NCBI GenBank assembly: GCA_003427395.1
Contig: BFEA01000577.1
Span: forward strand, 597,946-621,251
Direction: 5' to 3'
Length of the DNA: 23,306 bases
Source of the DNA: Chara braunii
Lineage: Eukaryota; Streptophyta; Charophyceae; Charales; Characeae
Shown here: one piece after another, positions 11,701 to 19,720 of the stretch
Layout: each line of letters opens with the position of its first letter
Numbering within the stretch: the first letter of the stretch is position 1
Made by a program: the position numbers and the translations under genes
Notes under the pieces: model-generated
Told to the model about the DNA's origin: nothing
Seen by the model: only the letters and a program-made list of their open reading frames with translations
Databases searched by the model: none

Positions 11701-14700
11701 TACAGCCTATAATACCTAGTCACTACATACAATAACGAATCTACATTCAGCCTGTGGGCATCACTCTACTACTCACCACATGCACAAAAGACAAAATGTG
11801 GCGGCAAGCCCCTGCGACAACAATGTCTATGGGGATTCACGACAGCCTAGCCACTGACCCTCCTATTCAAAGCAGATAGACATAACAACCTGTCCTACTA
11901 AAGATGATTGGTGGACGAAAGCCCTATTTGCATGCCTCAAACAGAACTCTTGTACACCATCTAATGAAACATTCTCAAGTGCTAATAACTGCTTTCCCTA
12001 TCAGCTTGGGTCCTGCGACTCCCGCCCAATAACAATTATGCACACGGACGGGCTACCTGGGTGACAAAATTTGCAAGAGCAAAGAGAGGGCATAGCTGGA
12101 TCTAGAAAGCACAGAACAAGTCAGACAGTACGAGTACTTTCAAAGACTAGTCTATCCAGAGTACCCTGATTGGCTCATGTCACCACTTATGCCCAAATAG
12201 CCAAACACATGCTTTCTGGAAAAAGCAGAAACTAGATGACTGATAATATCAAATCCAGGAAGAATTCAAATGTAACATTATTTTGGCTCACCAGCGGAAA
12301 GGAAGAGCCTGGTAGAGCACACCGCTGCTCTCGCGACGGATACGACTTTCTCTTATTCCCTCTAAGAAAGCAATTGTATTATTTACATATACAATTACAA
12401 TCAATTCAATAAATACAGTCGCGGAATCTATTGAATTTAAGTTAAATTAAAGACTTCCAAATAATAACCTAATCGCCCCCTAAGTATGGAAGGCCGACGG
12501 CGCAAGAGCGCTCTTTTGTTTGATCGAGAGAATTTTCGCGCAAAGTCTCTGAGGATCCCAAACAGCTCGTCGGTCGCTGGCTAGGGCGAGCAGCCGTACT
12601 TTTTTGTGGTTTCCTGCTGATAACCTACTTGTCCCAATGTATGGCATTCACTTAGAAATCTAAGCGAAGAAGGACCGACAGGATTGCCTCATCAGCTCTC
12701 CTTAACTACAGAGTTTCAAGCACTTCCAGTATGGCATCTCCACCTGGTGCTGCCACTCACCCTTAGTAGACCTCTCGACCACTTTGCCCGCAAACCATTG
12801 CTTTCATTCCAGACATAGAACCACGCAACAAGCTTGCAGGGATGTCACAAAGTCACTTTAATCTTGGGAACAACACCAGGTCACAAGCTCATGAGGGTTA
12901 TGGGAAATAAAGCAAATCTACTCACCGTAGGAATCATGTCCTCGCTGTATCCACCCGTCTGCAATTGACCAACACCATCACAAGCGACCGCAAGATTTCA
13001 ATTGTTCAGAGATGAGAACAAACAGGCGCTCACGGCTGCCACAAAGGCAGTCATGGAAATAAAATTACATCCACCACTGGAGCACCAACACGTTAAGGAA
13101 GAATTACCTACCTAATCCACTGAAGAGTTTTGATGTGTGGCCTGAACATCCCTTGTGCTGTTTCCAGATAGCAGGTGATGCTGTTGGCTGCGACGGTACG
13201 ACCATGTTGCACAAACAGGAACCTGGAGAGGGGTTTTTCAATCATGCATTGCCAGATGGATGTACACGCCAACCATCGAACGAGAAAAAACACTACCCTG
13301 CTTTCTTCCTTTCCCTCTCAGTTGTGTATGTTTTCGTTACGTCGGTCTTATTGTCAAAATCACCGCAAGTACCAGCATTCAGCTTGAACTATGACAAGCA
13401 AAAGTTGATGCAATCTAAGTTCCTACACAGTAGTCAAGCGCATCCCAGGCAGGCCAGCAAGACTTCCCCCGAATACAACGTACGGTCATCATAGCTGTAT
13501 TTGAGGCACCTTTCAGCCTAAATACAGCTATAATGACCGTACATCGTATTCGGGGGAAGAAGGTACTGCACTTCTTTGTTTTACTTACAAAGCCCCTCAT
13601 ACCCATTTTCACTTTTTTACTTGTGCTCCCCTACTCCCCCTCTTGGAGGCACAATAAGGACCTCATATGGATCCACCAGATAGCAGTTACAGGCTTCAGT
13701 GTGAGGCAGGCAACCCACCCAGCCCTGGTGGAAGCCAAGGAGTACGAACCTTGTTGCACGGACACTTCAGACACGAGATATGATTATCTAGTATACTCCT
13801 TCACCATAGGCCAACCTGTGATGTCTGCAGAGTCTTGTACGTAGAGCCCCCTCACTCGGGCGACCACAAGAAGCGTCTAATGCCCCCCCACCAGGGCAAA
13901 GTTTTAACTCTTGACATCCCAGGGGTTACCCTAGGTACACCCACTACTGCAGCCATCATGACCCACCGTTGTTTGCATGGGAGGCTGAACACTGCTTTGC
14001 TGGCGGCGACTCTTTTGGAGGGCCTACCGGCCCCCGTTTTCAAAGTGTTTTAGTGTCCCTTTTTTTTTATCCTGCCCGTAGATCTGAGTCAATCGATGGC
14101 GCCGCAGATCAAGGTGGACTTTTCATGCAGAGCGGCCTGGCGTTCCATGCCCCAGCTTGTCGCTATTGCCCCTTCCCCCCAGCCCATCATTATTGCCCCT
14201 CCACCGCAACTCGTCGCCTTTGCACAGCACCACAGCACATTGTCCCCACATCCAGGTGCTCGTCGTCATTGCTTGGGCATGGTGCCATGGCCACCTGCAC
14301 GCTTTCACCTGGAAGATGATTGCGCCAACACTTCCATTGTGAAGGTAAGGGTTTTCCTTTTTCTTTCTCCTGTAAGCTGTAGTCTCTCCTTTTTCCTTTT
14401 CTTCTTCCTCTTCCTCTTCTCCTTTCTCGCTTTTGCTTTCTTTTTTTTGGTACTTCCTCTTCTTCTTCCTCCTCGTCCTCTTCCTCCTCGTCCTGTTTCT
14501 TCTTCCTTTTGGCCCTTCCTCCTCTTCTTCCTCCTCTTCCTCCTCATCCTCCTTCCTCATTTCTCGTTCTTTCTCTGCTCCCCTCTCCTTCGTCATCACC
14601 CATCCCCTTCCTCCTCTGCCTTGTCCCATCACCTCCCTCTTTCCATCCCGTCTCTCCTCCGCATCCGTCTTCCACCATCGGACATCGCCACCCATCGCCT

Positions 14701-16319
14701 CCCTCCTTCCTCATTGCCAACCTCCTCCACCCATCATGCACCTTCTCCCATCCGCTCCCACCTCCCCCATTACCTCCCTCCTCCTCCCCCATTGCACACC
14801 TCATCGCCACCTCCTCCGCTCTTCTTCCTCCAACATAGCTCCAAACCCTCCTTCACCATTGTCTCCCTCCCCCACTATGCCCTCCATCCTCCCCCATTGC
14901 ACACCTCCTCCCATTCCCTCCTGCCTCTCCACTCCCTCATTTGCCTCCCTCCTCCGCCGTCCTTTCTCCCTAACATAGCCTTCAACACTTCTTCCCCATC
15001 GTCTCCCTCCTCCGCCATGCCCTCCATCCTCCCTCCCTCCCTCTCCCTGATCCCTCCTCTAACATAGTGGCCCTCCTCTGTCCTCTGCCATAGCCTCATT
15101 CCTCCCCCTACCCCCCTCAGACATGCAAACAACCCGACATGGAGCAACAAAAAAAAAGAGGTTGGATTTGGACACAGCTCCCAAAGCGCAGCAAGGCCCT
15201 GCCAGCAAAACAAATAAAATAAATTGTGGATTTTTGCATGCCCGGGTACCCCGTGCAGGGCGCCCCGGGAAATCTAGACATCCAGTGCATTCTCACTGGT
15301 CTATTTGTCTTCATACACGCCACCGGGCTCGCACTGTATTCTTGGGCAATCTTATTTTATTTATCAAGATGGCGATGCAAAAACCTCAACAGTGCTTTTG
15401 GAACATGCTACGTTTTCTCTTCCCTTCCGGGATTGATGGCCACCTGCGTCTCTGTACAATAGGTCACCTAACGGCCACCGGACTAAACATGCCAATAGCA
15501 ACAAAATTCCCGATCCCATTCCGACCTCGATCTTACGCCATATGTACCGGTTTACTTTAGGGAGACATGGTTCAAGCCCGGACCTATCAATATCTGGTGC
15601 AACGCTGCGCCCGTCCATTTATATTTCATTTCACTTGGAATCTTCTATTCCATCAGGCATGGTGCTGTTTAAAGCTACAACAACACAGATCCATGTTCTA
15701 AAGAGAACATTAACTCCACCCCAAGTTCCCAACCAATTTCTTCCTTATGTTCTAAAGGACTGAAGGAGCCCATGTTGGACTTTGACTGGCCGAATAGGAC
15801 CACTTCCATATGAATTGGGAACACAGGAAACGTTCTAGTGGTGAGATGAATACAGGGAAACGCTCACAACTTGCCTTTGTGAAGGCGGTAAACGACAGAC
15901 TTAAATGAAGTTAAATAATAAATATGTCCCGACAGGTTATCGTCTCAAGTCCGATCATGAGCATACTTGCTTGCCAAAAGTCGTAAACACAAGATTCCCT
16001 AAAGCTTCCCATACACACCATCGCTATTCACGTCAGTCAGCAGACAAGCACACATCTCCGGTTCTCGCGTGAAAGAAGCAAATGAACGTACAAGCGATCA
16101 ACGGAACATCAATGAACACAAGATTCCCAAAAGTCAGAAACACAAGATTCCCTGAAGCTTCCCATTGATGTTCAGTTGATCGCTTGTACGTTCATTAATG
16201 TTCCCTTGATCACTTGTTCAGAGTTGAGGAAACATACCGCAATAACATTTACAAGTGAAGTCTTCCCTGCATTCTGCAGACCGATCAGAGAGAGCTCCAT
16301 TTCTTGCTTGAAGAACAGG
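8590..16319 (-). CDS. ARL8: ARL8-type Arf-like small GTPase, five coding exons, 5' exon missing
   Basis: ARL8 is a small GTPase of the Arf family. In animals it sits on lysosomes and directs their transport; in plants it is membrane-associated and has been linked to tobamovirus replication (family knowledge). The coding segments read on the minus strand are 16238-16319, 12926-12958, 10913-11034, 9609-9770 and 8590-8707. Every junction has GT-AG borders and the phases agree, giving 171 complete residues plus the last base of a split codon, 517 nt with the stop. Visible motifs are the P-loop GLQNAGKT, the switch I region ending MIPT-VGFN, the G3 motif WDLGGQPRF, the G4 motif NKID and the G5 motif SCKN, followed by an EWLVKHSK C-terminus. 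Plant ARL8 proteins are about 184 aa, so the missing part is about 13 residues (38 nt), the N-terminal amphipathic helix. I did not find that exon up to 23306. The protein mixes plant-like blocks ([17 protein letters not shown]) with a YCRGV that is more animal-like. No disabling mutation is visible, so the gene is probably functional. Confidence 0.93.
8708..9608 (-). other. ARL8 intron 5 (901 bp)
   Basis: Bounded by AT|GTAAGT and CAG|G. Unique sequence; no insertion or gene recognised. Confidence 0.85.
9609..9770 (-). CDS. ARL8: ARL8 coding exon 5 (G4 exon)
   Basis: A 162-nt exon encoding [20 protein letters not shown], then [20 protein letters not shown] and [13 protein letters not shown]. 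It opens with the last base of the split Val codon and closes after AT of a split Met codon. It carries the guanine-specificity motif NKID. The residue after NKID is Met, where plant homologues usually have Lys. The acceptor is TTGGCACAG|A and the donor AT|GTAAGT. Confidence 0.95.
9771..10912 (-). other. ARL8 intron 4 (1,142 bp)
   Basis: Bounded by GT|GTAAGT and CAG|A. It holds the 13-bp tandem repeat and otherwise unique DNA. Confidence 0.85.
10552..10612. repeat. 13-bp tandem repeat in ARL8 intron 4
   Basis: GAGTACAACTTTT is repeated three times, with a fourth diverged copy (GAGCACAACTTCT) and a partial leading unit. Confidence 0.9.
10913..11034 (-). CDS. ARL8: ARL8 coding exon 4 (switch II exon)
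   Basis: A 122-nt exon encoding [20 protein letters not shown] and then [20 protein letters not shown], ending inside a Val codon (GT|A). It contains the WDLGGQP G3/switch II motif. The acceptor is ATGATGCAG|GTT and the donor GT|GTAAGT. The open frame continues upstream of VGFN into the intron, but that part does not resemble ARL8. Confidence 0.95.
11035..12925 (-). other. ARL8 intron 3 (1,891 bp)
   Basis: Bounded by ACG|GTGAG and CAG|GTT. It contains the nested minisatellite. The part from 11,791 to 12,925 is unique sequence, AT-rich around 12,360-12,480, with nothing recognised. Confidence 0.85.
11477..11790. repeat. nested minisatellite in ARL8 intron 3
   Basis: The inner 10-bp unit ACAGCTATAT occurs about three times around 11520-11552 and about seven times around 11632-11705. 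It sits within an outer repeat marked by ATCACTCTACTACTCACCAC at 11493, 11605 and 11760 and by CCTATAATACCTAGTC. The outer spacing differs (112 and 155 bp), mostly through gain or loss of inner units. Confidence 0.9.
12926..12958 (-). CDS. ARL8: ARL8 coding exon 3 (33-nt microexon)
   Basis: Exactly 11 codons, [11 protein letters not shown], in phase 0 on both sides. The acceptor is CAATTGCAG|ACG and the donor ACG|GTGAG. It supplies the loop leading to the switch I threonine (IPT). It is too short for ordinary ORF calling, and leaving it out would delete the Mg2+-coordinating threonine of the GTPase. Confidence 0.93.
13454..13564. mobile_element. MITE-like foldback, copy 1 (degenerate ends)
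   Basis: The arms 13463-13502 and 13520-13559 pair over 40 bp with three mismatches (CTTCCCCCGAATACAACG... against its complement), leaving a loop of about 17 nt. The inner sequence, TACAGCTATAATGACCG, is shared with the other copies. The outermost bases that read CTACCGTC in other copies are eroded. It lies in ARL8 intron 2. Confidence 0.8.
14350..15065. repeat. pyrimidine-rich tract in ARL8 intron 2
   Basis: About 700 bp composed mainly of C and T on the plus strand (purine on the transcribed-sense minus strand), with degenerate units such as CCTCCTCCCCCATTGCACAC and CCATCCTCCCCCATTGCACA. The bias leaves several long frames open on both strands; these are low-complexity and not credible proteins. 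Confidence 0.8.
16081..16196. repeat. near-perfect inverted repeat (34-bp arms, 48-nt loop)
   Basis: The left arm 16081-16114 (AATGAACGTACAAGCGATCA...) pairs with 16163-16196 over 34 bp with one mismatch. The loop contains CACAAGATTCCCTGAAGCTT, which repeats a motif at about 15990-16012 (CACAAGATTCCCTAAAGCTT). It lies in ARL8 intron 2, about 40 bp downstream (in transcription) of the exon 2 donor. It has no sequence similarity to the 111-bp family. Confidence 0.9.
16238..16319 (-). CDS. ARL8: ARL8 coding exon 2 (P-loop exon)
   Basis: An 82-nt exon that starts with the third base of a split Ser codon and encodes [20 protein letters not shown], then SLVNVIA. It carries the GxxxxGKT nucleotide-binding P-loop. 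The acceptor reads ...GAAAGCAG before the exon, and the donor is GCG|GTATGT (16237 downward). The internal ATG in KQEM is not the expected start, because the family has about 13 residues upstream of LFFKQ. Confidence 0.93.
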
Positions 16320-16887
16320 CTGCTTTCGTAATGTAAGCACGCATGAGCCGCAATTGTTTGATGTCAAAGCGATTTCAACACCAACAGGGGAAGAGAAAAC
16401 GCGAAAAGAAAAGCAAAAAAAAAAACGAAGCGTACAATGTGCACAGCCAACAAACCAAAACAGTCGTCAGTTCCAGAAATACCAGCTGCCACTTTGAAAA
16501 GTCATTTTCACAGTGACCAACAACTGCCTTCCAAAACACAATCTCCACTTGGGCACAAGCTTTCTTTTGTTTTTGTGAAATCTTGATTCCAGATCCGAAT
16601 ACTTAAGAAAATCGATGTGTTTTTTCAACTTTTTTGGCATCATCCTAGTGTTGTCTTCATGTAAGAAATTCGTTCTTTTCGGTGGGGGGCATGGAGAATT
16701 TTAGGGGAGGTGACCCAAGAGTGGGGGGGCTGAGGAGGAAGGAAATCAGGTGATGATACAACGAAAATTGCTGTCTTGTGGTGACCTAAAATCCCATGCC
16801 TGCTCCCAGACAGTTGGGAGCTGACTATCAAGGCAGGGAAAATACAAGCAAGGGAATGAAACAAAAAGGTCCACCTTGAACCAACAG
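16320..16887. other. upstream of ARL8 exon 2 (intron 1)
   Basis: I searched this for a 38-nt exon encoding an MGLW...FLNWLR-like start on the minus strand and found none. Unique sequence with short A and G runs. Confidence 0.5.
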
Positions 16888-16948
16888 GCTTATTAGCTCA
16901 GTTGGTACACCCATAAACTGTTGAAATGCAGACCTGAGTTTGAATCCG
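16888..16948 (+). repeat. tRNA-derived SINE-like unit, copy 2 (best preserved)
   Basis: TTAGCTCAGTTGGTACAC contains an intact A box (TAGCTCAGTTGG). It is followed at tRNA-like spacing by GAGTTTGAATCC, a B box with two changes from GGTTCGAATCC. The T stem does not pair, so this is not a working tRNA gene. It lies upstream of ARL8 exon 2. Confidence 0.5.
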
Positions 16949-17086
16949 AAGGGAACCAAATAAAGGAAATTCCTGAATTGCCAAGGGCCAGTCAGTTCCA
17001 CAAAGGCATCTTTTCTTTTCTTTTTTAATTACACACAAAGGTATTTCAAGGCTGTGGCCATTTTTTTTTTTAAACAAAAGAAACAA

Positions 17087-17152
17087 TCCACCACGTCGCT
17101 AACGGTATACACATGTAACTGTTGGTAAACAGAACATGAGTTCAAATAATAG
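17087..17152 (+). repeat. tRNA-derived SINE-like unit, copy 3
   Basis: TCGCTAACGGTATACAC, then TAACTGTTGGTAAACAG and ATGAGTTCAAATAA, align with copy 2. The following sequence (GAACATAATAAAG ... GGGCAAGGCC) also resembles what follows copy 2 (GAACCAAATAAAG ... CCAAGGGCC). That points to a shared SINE body beyond the tRNA-like head. Confidence 0.45.
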
Positions 17153-17199
17153 GAGCATGAGGCGAACATAATAAAGTTAGGGGCAAGGCCTGCATCCAT

Positions 17200-17366
17200 T
17201 TAACACGCCATTCCGCGCATCATAGGATCCATCCATTTAAAGATTTTAGACCCCTTCCTTGCATACTGAGGGCTGTTCTCAGGCTGCTGCTCCAGAATGC
17301 AAAAGAGAAAATCTCCCTCATCCCACAGAGCCAATGCATTCTTCAGCAAACATCTCAGGCGTTCCA
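17200..17366 (-). CDS. possible terminal exon of an unrecognised gene
   Basis: After a good acceptor (TTACTTTCAG, minus strand), one frame runs 54 codons to TAA at 17200-17202. It reads ERLRCLLKNALALWDEGDFL and then FCILEQQPENSPQYARKGSK, ending in ...KWMDPMMRGMAC. The composition is protein-like and not low-complexity, unlike most open frames here. The frame is also open upstream to an ATG at 17424, so it could be a short ORF instead. I recognise no family. If it is real, its 5' exons lie at higher coordinates, and ARL8 exon 1 would then have to lie either between 16,320 and 17,200, where I saw none, or upstream of this gene. It could equally be chance. Confidence 0.22.
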
Positions 17367-17458
17367 CTGAAAGTAAGGTGTTTAGGACTGATGTTTTCTC
17401 GGTACACTTCACAGACAGGCACAACTATTGAGGTAGCAAAAACAAACTCCGCCCACCA

Positions 17459-17790
17459 CCTCTGCCAACGCAAAATATAAATCCAAAAATCACCGTGGCA
17501 GCCACTTCGGCCTTGGGATTGGAACACCAAACTCCGCCCATACCTTGAGTACACGTGCTACCGCCTTCACCCCACCTCTGCCAACACAANATATAAATCC
17601 AAAAATCACCGTNGCAGCCACTTCGGCCTTGGGATTGGAACACCAAACTCCGCCCATACCTTGAGTACACGTGCTACCGCCTTCACCCCACCTCTGCCAA
17701 CACAATATATAAAATCCAAAAATCACCGTGGCAGCCACTTCGGCCTTGGGATTGGAACACCAAACTCCGCCCACACCTTGAGTACACGTG
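17459..17790. repeat. 116-bp tandem repeat, about three units, abutting MITE copy 2
   Basis: Units start with CCTCTGCCAAC at 17459, 17575 and 17691, a period of 116 bp. Each contains CACCGTGGCAGCCACTTC and CACCAAACTCCGCCCA. The first two units end GTGCTACCGCCTTCACCCCA, a near match to the MITE terminus CTACCGTCTTCACCCGAA; the third ends in the MITE itself. Two ambiguous bases (N at 17590 and 17633) fall in the middle unit, consistent with assembly uncertainty in near-identical repeats. Confidence 0.9.
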
Positions 17791-17901
17791 CTACCGTCTT
17801 CACCCGAATAGAACGCCCGGTCATTATAGCCGTATTTGGTGCAAGTTTCAGTCTAGGTACAGCGATAATGACCGGGCGTTGAATTCAGGTGAAGACGGTA
17901 G
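17791..17901. mobile_element. MITE-like foldback, copy 2 (111 bp)
   Basis: It has 40-bp terminal inverted repeats with four mismatches. The left end begins CTACCGTCTTCACCCGAAT and the right end finishes GGTGAAGACGGTAG. The subterminal core ACGCCCGGTCATTATAGC is repeated inverted on the right. The loop is about 31 bp and no coding capacity is present. It directly follows the 116-bp tandem array at 17459-17790. Confidence 0.85.
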
Positions 17902-18686
17902 TCTCCAGCCCGGTAGTAGGTCGGGTGGATTTCAGACTAGCCAGGGCTACCTACCCAAATGAGCAGAAACGAGTTTTATTCTACTGTTCTCCTCAACAAA
18001 CCTTAGGTAGTAAATAATAAAATAAATAGTGGATACGCAGCAGGGTGCCACGCCCCCTGCGGCTCATAGTAAGAAAGCTTCAAAAAAGGCATGCTAAAAA
18101 GCAAGGGGCTTGTTGCAGAAGAACCTAGGGAATGAATCTGATCCCGATCCTGGTACCATCCATTGCCAAAAGAGAGCTCTATGAGTCCATCGCGCAGATC
18201 TAACCACAGCTGACATTATAACAGGGTGGGAAAAAAAAAAAAAGAAGGCCTGAGTGCAAAACTTGGCGCTCCCATCATGGGAGTTGTAGGGGCTTAGTCT
18301 GGCAATTAATCCTCCTCTCCATCACAGGGAAGAATCAATGCTGGCTTGGATTCCCTCCCCCCCTCGCACCCAAACAAAATGGATCATCTGCAATTGTTTC
18401 AAATCAAACAATTCTTCAATGCATCTTGCCAGTGGAATAGTAACCGGACTGACACTCCCCAGAACGGACCGGGATCAAAGAAGTAAAAGACTGCATGTTT
18501 TTATCTTACAAAATAAAATGCAAAGAAGGGTCATACAGCGCACTAAGCCAACCGAAAAAATGAGGTGTGCATCCAGCGCACTAAGGCACTGTGCCCACAT
18601 AATTATCACGTGTGTGGTGGCCCACATGGCAAGTATCACGAGGATCACAACAAAATCTGGTGGCACGCACAACTCCACAAATTATC
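17902..18686. other. non-coding stretch
   Basis: Unique DNA between two repeat arrays, with an A13 run near 18,238. No supported gene. Confidence 0.5.
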
Positions 18687-18808
18687 ACAAGGCAGCAGTG
18701 GCCATCACCTTACGTACAGGGCAAGTCAGAGCCTACGCTACCTCAAAGCGGAATTGAGAAAATCGGACCGCCACTACCTTCAAATGTACTAGTGGTGCTA
18801 ATGTTCTG

Positions 18809-18919
18809 CTACCGTCTTCACCCGAATAGAACGCCCGGTCATTATCACTGCATCTGGACTGAATAACGCCCCAAATACAGCTATATTGAGCAGGCGTTAT
18901 ACTCGGGTGAAGACGGTAG
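18809..18919. mobile_element. MITE-like foldback, copy 3 (111 bp)
   Basis: Exactly 111 bp, with the same ends as copy 2 (CTACCGTCTTCACCCG ... CGGGTGAAGACGGTAG). The internal part, around CTGCATCTGGACTGAA, differs from copy 2 but matches copy 4. It lies inside the first unit of the 241-bp tandem duplication. Confidence 0.85.
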
Positions 18920-19052
18920 TGCTGGACACAAGGCAGCAGTGGCCATCACCCTATGTACAGGGCAAGTCAGAGCCTATGCTGCCTCAAAGTGGAATTGAGA
19001 AAATCGGGACCCCCGCTACCTCGGAATGTATCCTAGTGGTGCTAATGTTCTG

Positions 19053-19163
19053 CTACTGTCTTCACCCGAATAGAAAGCCCCGTCATTATCGCTGCATCTG
19101 GACTGAAAAATGCCCCAAATACAGCTATATCGAACGGGCGTTATATTCGGGTGAAGACGGTAG
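19053..19163. mobile_element. MITE-like foldback, copy 4 (111 bp)
   Basis: Exactly 111 bp and nearly identical to copy 3, including both flanks (GTGCTAATGTTCTG on the left, TGCTGGAC on the right). It therefore arose by segmental tandem duplication, not by a separate insertion. The left terminus carries a C-to-T change (CTACTGTC). Confidence 0.85.
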
Positions 19164-19454
19164 TGCTGGACATAAGCCCCGCTACCTCGGAATGTATCCT
19201 AGTGGTGCTAATGTTCAGCTAGCGCTGTCGAGTGTTGTCATGGCCATCTCCAGAACTCCGTCTGTCTATAAACAGGTCAACAATCAAGGACGAAGGAGCC
19301 AAGCACATGCTTCACTCGAGCAATGGAGAAGACTCACACTTGAGGCTGAATAAAAACACACGCATGTAGGCTGATGTAGGCCCATCATAAACTGATCCCG
19401 CGGTCGAATCCTGATGGATACAATAACGTTAAGGGCTGCTCCATTACCCAAACA

Positions 19455-19720
19455 AATCAAGCGAAAAAACACAAGAAGAGGAGGATAGAAAAAGGAGTGA
19501 TGGCAGAGAACAAGGGAAAAGTAATAGGAGAACATGAAGAATGGAAGAAAATAAGCGAGAAAGGGAGGAGGAAGGGAGAGAGGGCGGAGAGGAAAAGGAA
19601 GGGAGAAGATGGGAAAGGAGCTGGATAGCAAGGGACACGGGAGGGAGAGGTCAGGAGACCAGAAGGAAGAAGAGAGAAAGAACAGGACGGAAGGAGAATC
19701 TCACTTGAAAAGCTTGTGAA
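19455..19720. repeat. purine-rich tract
   Basis: Roughly 260 bp mostly of A and G (AGGGAGAAGATGGGAAAGGA style). A shorter similar tract lies at 21650-21768. It is simple-sequence DNA with no clear unit length. Confidence 0.75.

Larger units (their letters stand above)
12959..16237 (-). other. ARL8 intron 2 (3,279 bp)
   Basis: Bounded by GCG|GTATGT and CAG|ACG. It holds MITE copy 1, a 27-bp tandem repeat at 14150-14230, the pyrimidine tract and the 34-bp-arm hairpin. The stretch 15,066-15,990 shows nothing recognisable. Confidence 0.85.
18687..19220. repeat. 241-bp tandem duplication carrying a MITE, about 2.2 units
   Basis: ACAAGGCAGCAGTGGCCATC starts at 18687 and again at 18928. Both units continue through GGGCAAGTCAGAGCCTA, a GGTGCTAATGTTCTGCTAC junction, and a complete MITE. 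A third partial copy, without the first part and without a MITE, follows at about 19176-19220 (CCGCTACCTCGGAATGTATC, then GTGCTAATGTTCAGCTA). Confidence 0.88.

Noticed and set aside
14096-15067. 323-codon plus-strand open frame
   Set aside because: Beyond 14344 it is pure low-complexity Ser/Pro/Leu from a pyrimidine tract.
16888-16948. Functional tRNA gene
   Set aside because: The A box is good, but T and acceptor stems do not pair and the B box is altered; a SINE or pseudogene fits better.
17459-19220. CRISPR-like arrays
   Set aside because: Repeats are contiguous tandem units of 116 and 241 bp with no spacers, in a eukaryotic genome.
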